From: Paraglomus occultum
Taxonomy: Eukaryota > Glomeromycota > Glomeromycetes > Paraglomerales > Paraglomeraceae
Assembly: GCA_910592205.1 (NCBI GenBank)
Contig: CAJVPJ010001307.1
Location: forward strand, 1 to 10,636
DNA length: 10,636 nt
Reading direction: 5' to 3'
Below the pieces are notes generated by a model, which ran no database searches, was not told where the DNA came from, and saw nothing but the letters and a program-made list of their open reading frames with translations. This document shows, piece by piece, positions 8,371-10,636 of the stretch. Each line of letters opens with the position of its first letter. Within the stretch, counting starts at the first letter, position 1. A program made the position numbers and the translations under genes.

Positions 8371-9020
8371 ATTTAGTACAACAGAGTTTTTAACTATGAA
8401 GCGCGAGTGAGTTATGAGAGAGGTGTATTTGTGCGTGTCCTTGTAAAATGAAAACAATTATGAGTGAAATACAAAAGCTCGGACTGCATACGTTTACGCC
8501 CAAAGGATTTTGGGGGTGGGACTTAGCATGTGTAACTGAGACGGCGAAGAAATTATACACGAGTCCATCCCAAATAAGGTTTAATTTATTGAATCCCATC
8601 ACACAACGTTGTACAGAATGTTTAGAATGATTAATGATGGACGGAGTTGAGAAACACGGTTTAGTAAAGATAACGTAAGAGAAAGGTGTTGTCTTATGCA
8701 ACATAAAGTTCGAGAGAATCCTTAGAAACAATAAACTCGAATTTGCCGATGCGCCATAAGGATAATTGGAAAAATTCTTTAGGTATGTGTGAAGAATGGA
8801 GATTCATTTACAAGTTTGATGAACTAGACTTGCGTTCGCGTATTTTATTCAGTAGCTCGACTGTTAAAACGTATCAAGCAAATAATAGTGTACAGAACGC
8901 ATAATTGATTGCTGAAAACCGTTTGATTGTATTAACCGATGAACTGCTTTCTCTGGTTTTCACAAAACTTGATAATCTGTTCTGTGTGTTTATACATGAT
9001 AATCAGACTCGCGGTGTCAA
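8371..9020. other. Upstream region of the I9 gene; no assignable gene
   Basis: Holds the I9 promoter. Small open frames on both strands overlap at 8390-8731 (60 codons plus, 113 codons minus) and shadow one another; neither shows a recognisable motif. A BTB domain expected upstream of the BACK relic was searched for and not found. Confidence 0.4.
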
Positions 9021-9496
9021 ATCGATTTTGCCTTGCAACGTGCATCTGTTATTTTTGATGTATTAATTGCTACGGACGAGTTGGAATTGTTCGAACTATT
9101 AAATGACGTACAGCAGTACATTATAGAGAAAAAAGATGAATTCTTGAACAATAATGCGGTTAAAATTCTCAAGAAAATCTGGCTCCACGAATTTTTTATT
9201 CCTTTACGGAATACTTGCATCAGGATTATATGTAAAAATCCAGTATACTGTTTGACGGCGATAATTTTGTTGAAGTACCAGAGTCCATCTTGGAGCATAT
9301 TCTTCAGAGATATATACGTCTGGCGCAAAATGGGGCGTAGCACAAAATCAAGAGTTAACTTCGTTGAACAATTTCGGCAACTGGACGAAGGATAATTTGT
9401 GAGAGCCCATACGTACAAAAATTGATACCAAAAAATATTAGAGACAATATTATTCGCTATTGTAATCCTCTGAATTGGACTTCTAACGGCTCAACT
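9021..9496 (+). pseudogene. Decayed BACK domain of a BTB-BACK(-Kelch/TLD) protein
   Basis: Five short segments in changing frames line up in order with the BACK region of BTB-BACK proteins. Segment 9021-9242 reads IDFALQ, then VLIATDELELFELL and YIIEKKDEF, typical of the BTB/BACK junction. A one-base loss near 9243 shifts the frame, and 9245-9310 continues with DNFVEVPESILEHILQR. Segment 9306-9329 gives RDIYVWRK; 9331-9399 gives WGVAQNQELTS up to NWTKDNL; 9407-9496 gives PYVQKLIPKNIRDNIIRYC. Between segments, pieces the family usually has are missing (residues after QRD, about 30 residues before PYVQ). No Met opens the first frame and no BTB half is recognisable upstream. I infer a dead copy of a family very numerous in Glomeromycotina. 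No splice signals at the frame changes rescue it. Confidence 0.75.
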
Positions 9497-10167
9497 TGAA
9501 GCACCAGCAAAAGTTATATCCTATTCACCATCCAGCGAACCCGCCTAGTGGTGAGTTAGACCACAGCCATTTCGACATTAGCAGATTCAGTAAAGACAAC
9601 GCCTTCTGGCAGCGTAACGTCAGATATTATATACATTAAGTACGTATGATACACAAATACCACGAATACTGTGGCCACGATGCGCTTTCGATTCAGATAT
9701 CTCTCACCTACTGGCAGCGTAACTTGGGATACAACAACCACTCAACAAGTACTCGGTGAAAAATCCTTACTTTGTCTAAAGTAAATCCAGAGTTCCGCAA
9801 AAATTATTTTAAACAGAGGAGGTAAAAGTTGTGATTGGCGATCGAGGAGGGTAATAGTAAAAAAGTTGGTTGTGAGTTATCCAAACCGTCGCATGTGTCG
9901 TAATACGGAATGCGGCGAAAGCTGATAACGTTGTAGTTGCACGTTGGAAGAGGGGAGGTTTGTTGTAGCGATATATGTACAATGGTTTGAGTATATGGTC
10001 GATAAAATCCGCGTCGTTGCTGTGTCAAAGTTCGGTCGGTCGTATGTACGCAATAACGCAATATGGAATGGTTGTCTGTTGGTCGATGGATTGTTTGTTA
10101 TACTTTAGATAACATTGTATTTTGGAGAAGACAAGTCATGTGTTATATTGTCAAATATCGAGAGGTG
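9497..10167. other. Region after the BACK relic; no assignable gene
   Basis: No TLD or Kelch sequence continues the BTB-BACK relic. At about 9943-10107 a plus-strand frame is open (LEEGRFVVAIYVQWFEYMVD and on to a TAG), and the minus strand is open at 9804-10061. Each is a possible shadow of the other and neither is recognised. A small hairpin GTGGT/ACCAC lies at 9547-9563. Confidence 0.35.
9606..9723. repeat. Direct repeat pair, 13 bp identical
   Basis: CTGGCAGCGTAAC occurs at 9606-9618 and again at 9711-9723, 105 bp apart, with further partial identity on both sides. On the minus strand both copies read VTLP in one open frame (9741-9556). Nothing identifies the element. Confidence 0.6.
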
Positions 10168-10336
10168 ATATAATAAGCGTAATTATAAACAGTCACATGC
10201 TGTAGCAACATCTATTTTTGGAGCGCGTCTGTGAGTGATGATATTGATAATACCATATAATGCGTAAATATAAACAGCACATGCTGTAGAAACACTTTAA
10301 AAAATTTATAATAATAAAGGCAGTCACATACTGTAA
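10168..10336 (+). repeat. Three short direct repeats with a palindromic core
   Basis: Copies at 10168-10210, 10255-10294 and 10308-10336. Copies 1 and 2 share about 40 bp with few differences (ATAATxxGCGTAAxTATAAA, then the core and TGTAG-AACA). Copy 3 keeps mainly ATAATAAA and the core. The cores are CAGTCACATGCTGTA, CAGCACATGCTGTA and CAGTCACATACTGTA; each can fold on itself (CAGC/GCTG or CAGT/ACTG arms). Confidence 0.8.
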
Positions 10337-10538
10337 AGTTAATTTAAACCGATCTATATTAATTAATGTCACGGCTGATGCTGAAATCCGCTGATGCTGA
10401 AATCCCCGTGACCGATTTTCTGTTACATAATCGTTGCGGGTATCATGGCTCGAAATGTCAAAAATCACGTCATAGTCACACAATTGCTCTTTATGGTTGT
10501 ACACTTTGTAAGTCTCGCCGCATGTGTAGCTTGGGTAA
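10193..10538 (-). CDS. Possible internal or last exon of an unrecognised, perhaps secreted protein (partial)
   Basis: On the minus strand a long pyrimidine tract runs into TTTCAG (10544-10539), a very good 3' splice site. Behind it a frame stays open to 10193 with no ATG near its beginning, so it would be entered by splicing from an exon outside the window. The first 50 codons look coding: YTCGETYK, then KEQLCDYDVIFD and YVTENRSRGF. Two cysteines and the aromatic-rich composition would suit a small secreted fungal protein, but I recognise no family. The later part crosses the 16-bp duplication and becomes hydrophobic and low in complexity, so the true exon probably ends earlier, for example at a GTAACA donor after NDY. 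Direction and reality are uncertain. Confidence 0.35.
10368..10412. repeat. 16-bp tandem duplication inside a 7-bp inverted repeat
   Basis: GCTGATGCTGAAATCC occurs twice head to tail (10374-10389 and 10390-10405). The pair is bracketed by GTCACGG (10368-10374) and CCGTGAC (10406-10412). On the minus strand each unit contains TTTCAG. Confidence 0.85.
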
Positions 10539-10636
10539 CTGAAATGAAAAAAGTAAAAGGGAAGATTTGACGTCTGCTAGTCTTGTCTTCCGGTTTCTTG
10601 GAATGAGAATTAATGAGTATGTGTCAAAATGAGGAG

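Noticed and set aside
8390-8731. Minus-strand frame of 113 codons and the overlapping plus-strand frame 8448-8630
   Set aside because: The two shadow each other, neither has a recognisable domain, and no splice or poly(A) signal favours one.
9033-9395. Intact 120-codon protein on the plus strand
   Set aside because: It begins with TTG rather than ATG, and after about 9243 the BACK similarity moves to other frames, so it is part of a pseudogene and not an intact gene.

Overview
The window looks like nuclear DNA from an early-diverging fungus, most likely an arbuscular mycorrhizal (Glomeromycotina) species. The DNA is AT-rich, the genes have short GT-AG introns, and there is a Crinkler-type (CRN) endonuclease-kinase effector gene and the wreck of a BTB-BACK gene of the kind heavily expanded in Rhizophagus and relatives. 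The assignment is inference from family content; no marker gene fixes the species.

Three genes are well supported. (1) Minus strand, 3479-4426: a complete four-exon gene for a p24 cargo receptor of the Emp24/TMED2 type, 197 aa. (2) Plus strand, 4574-6316: an intronless 580-aa CRN protein with a ubiquitin-like N-terminal domain ending in HVIVRVP, a PD-(D/E)xK nuclease-like domain, a basic Ser/Thr/Gln-rich linker and a compact protein kinase-like domain. It is divergent from the p24 gene across only 147 bp. (3) Minus strand, 7855-8370: a 76-aa peptidase-inhibitor I9 (Pbi2-like) protein, split into four tiny exons and found only by joining phase-compatible splice sites.

At 9021-9496 lies a decayed BACK-domain segment of a BTB-BACK protein, readable only by hopping between frames. 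The right end (10168-10412) holds a family of three short direct repeats and a 16-bp tandem duplication flanked by an inverted repeat. It overlaps a possible minus-strand exon entered by a strong 3' splice site at 10538.

The left 3.4 kb and the stretches 6.4-7.8 kb and 8.4-9.0 kb contain no gene I can name. Several stop-free, coding-looking pieces occur there (161-247, 380-484, 705-908, 908-1036, 1856-2067, 2555-2659). They may be exons of unrecognised genes or relics, and I rate them low.

The genes do not form an evident pathway. The p24 and I9 proteins are housekeeping (ER-Golgi traffic; protease control). The CRN gene and the BTB remnant belong to expanded, fast-turning-over families, so the region reads as housekeeping genes interleaved with accessory effector-type genes.
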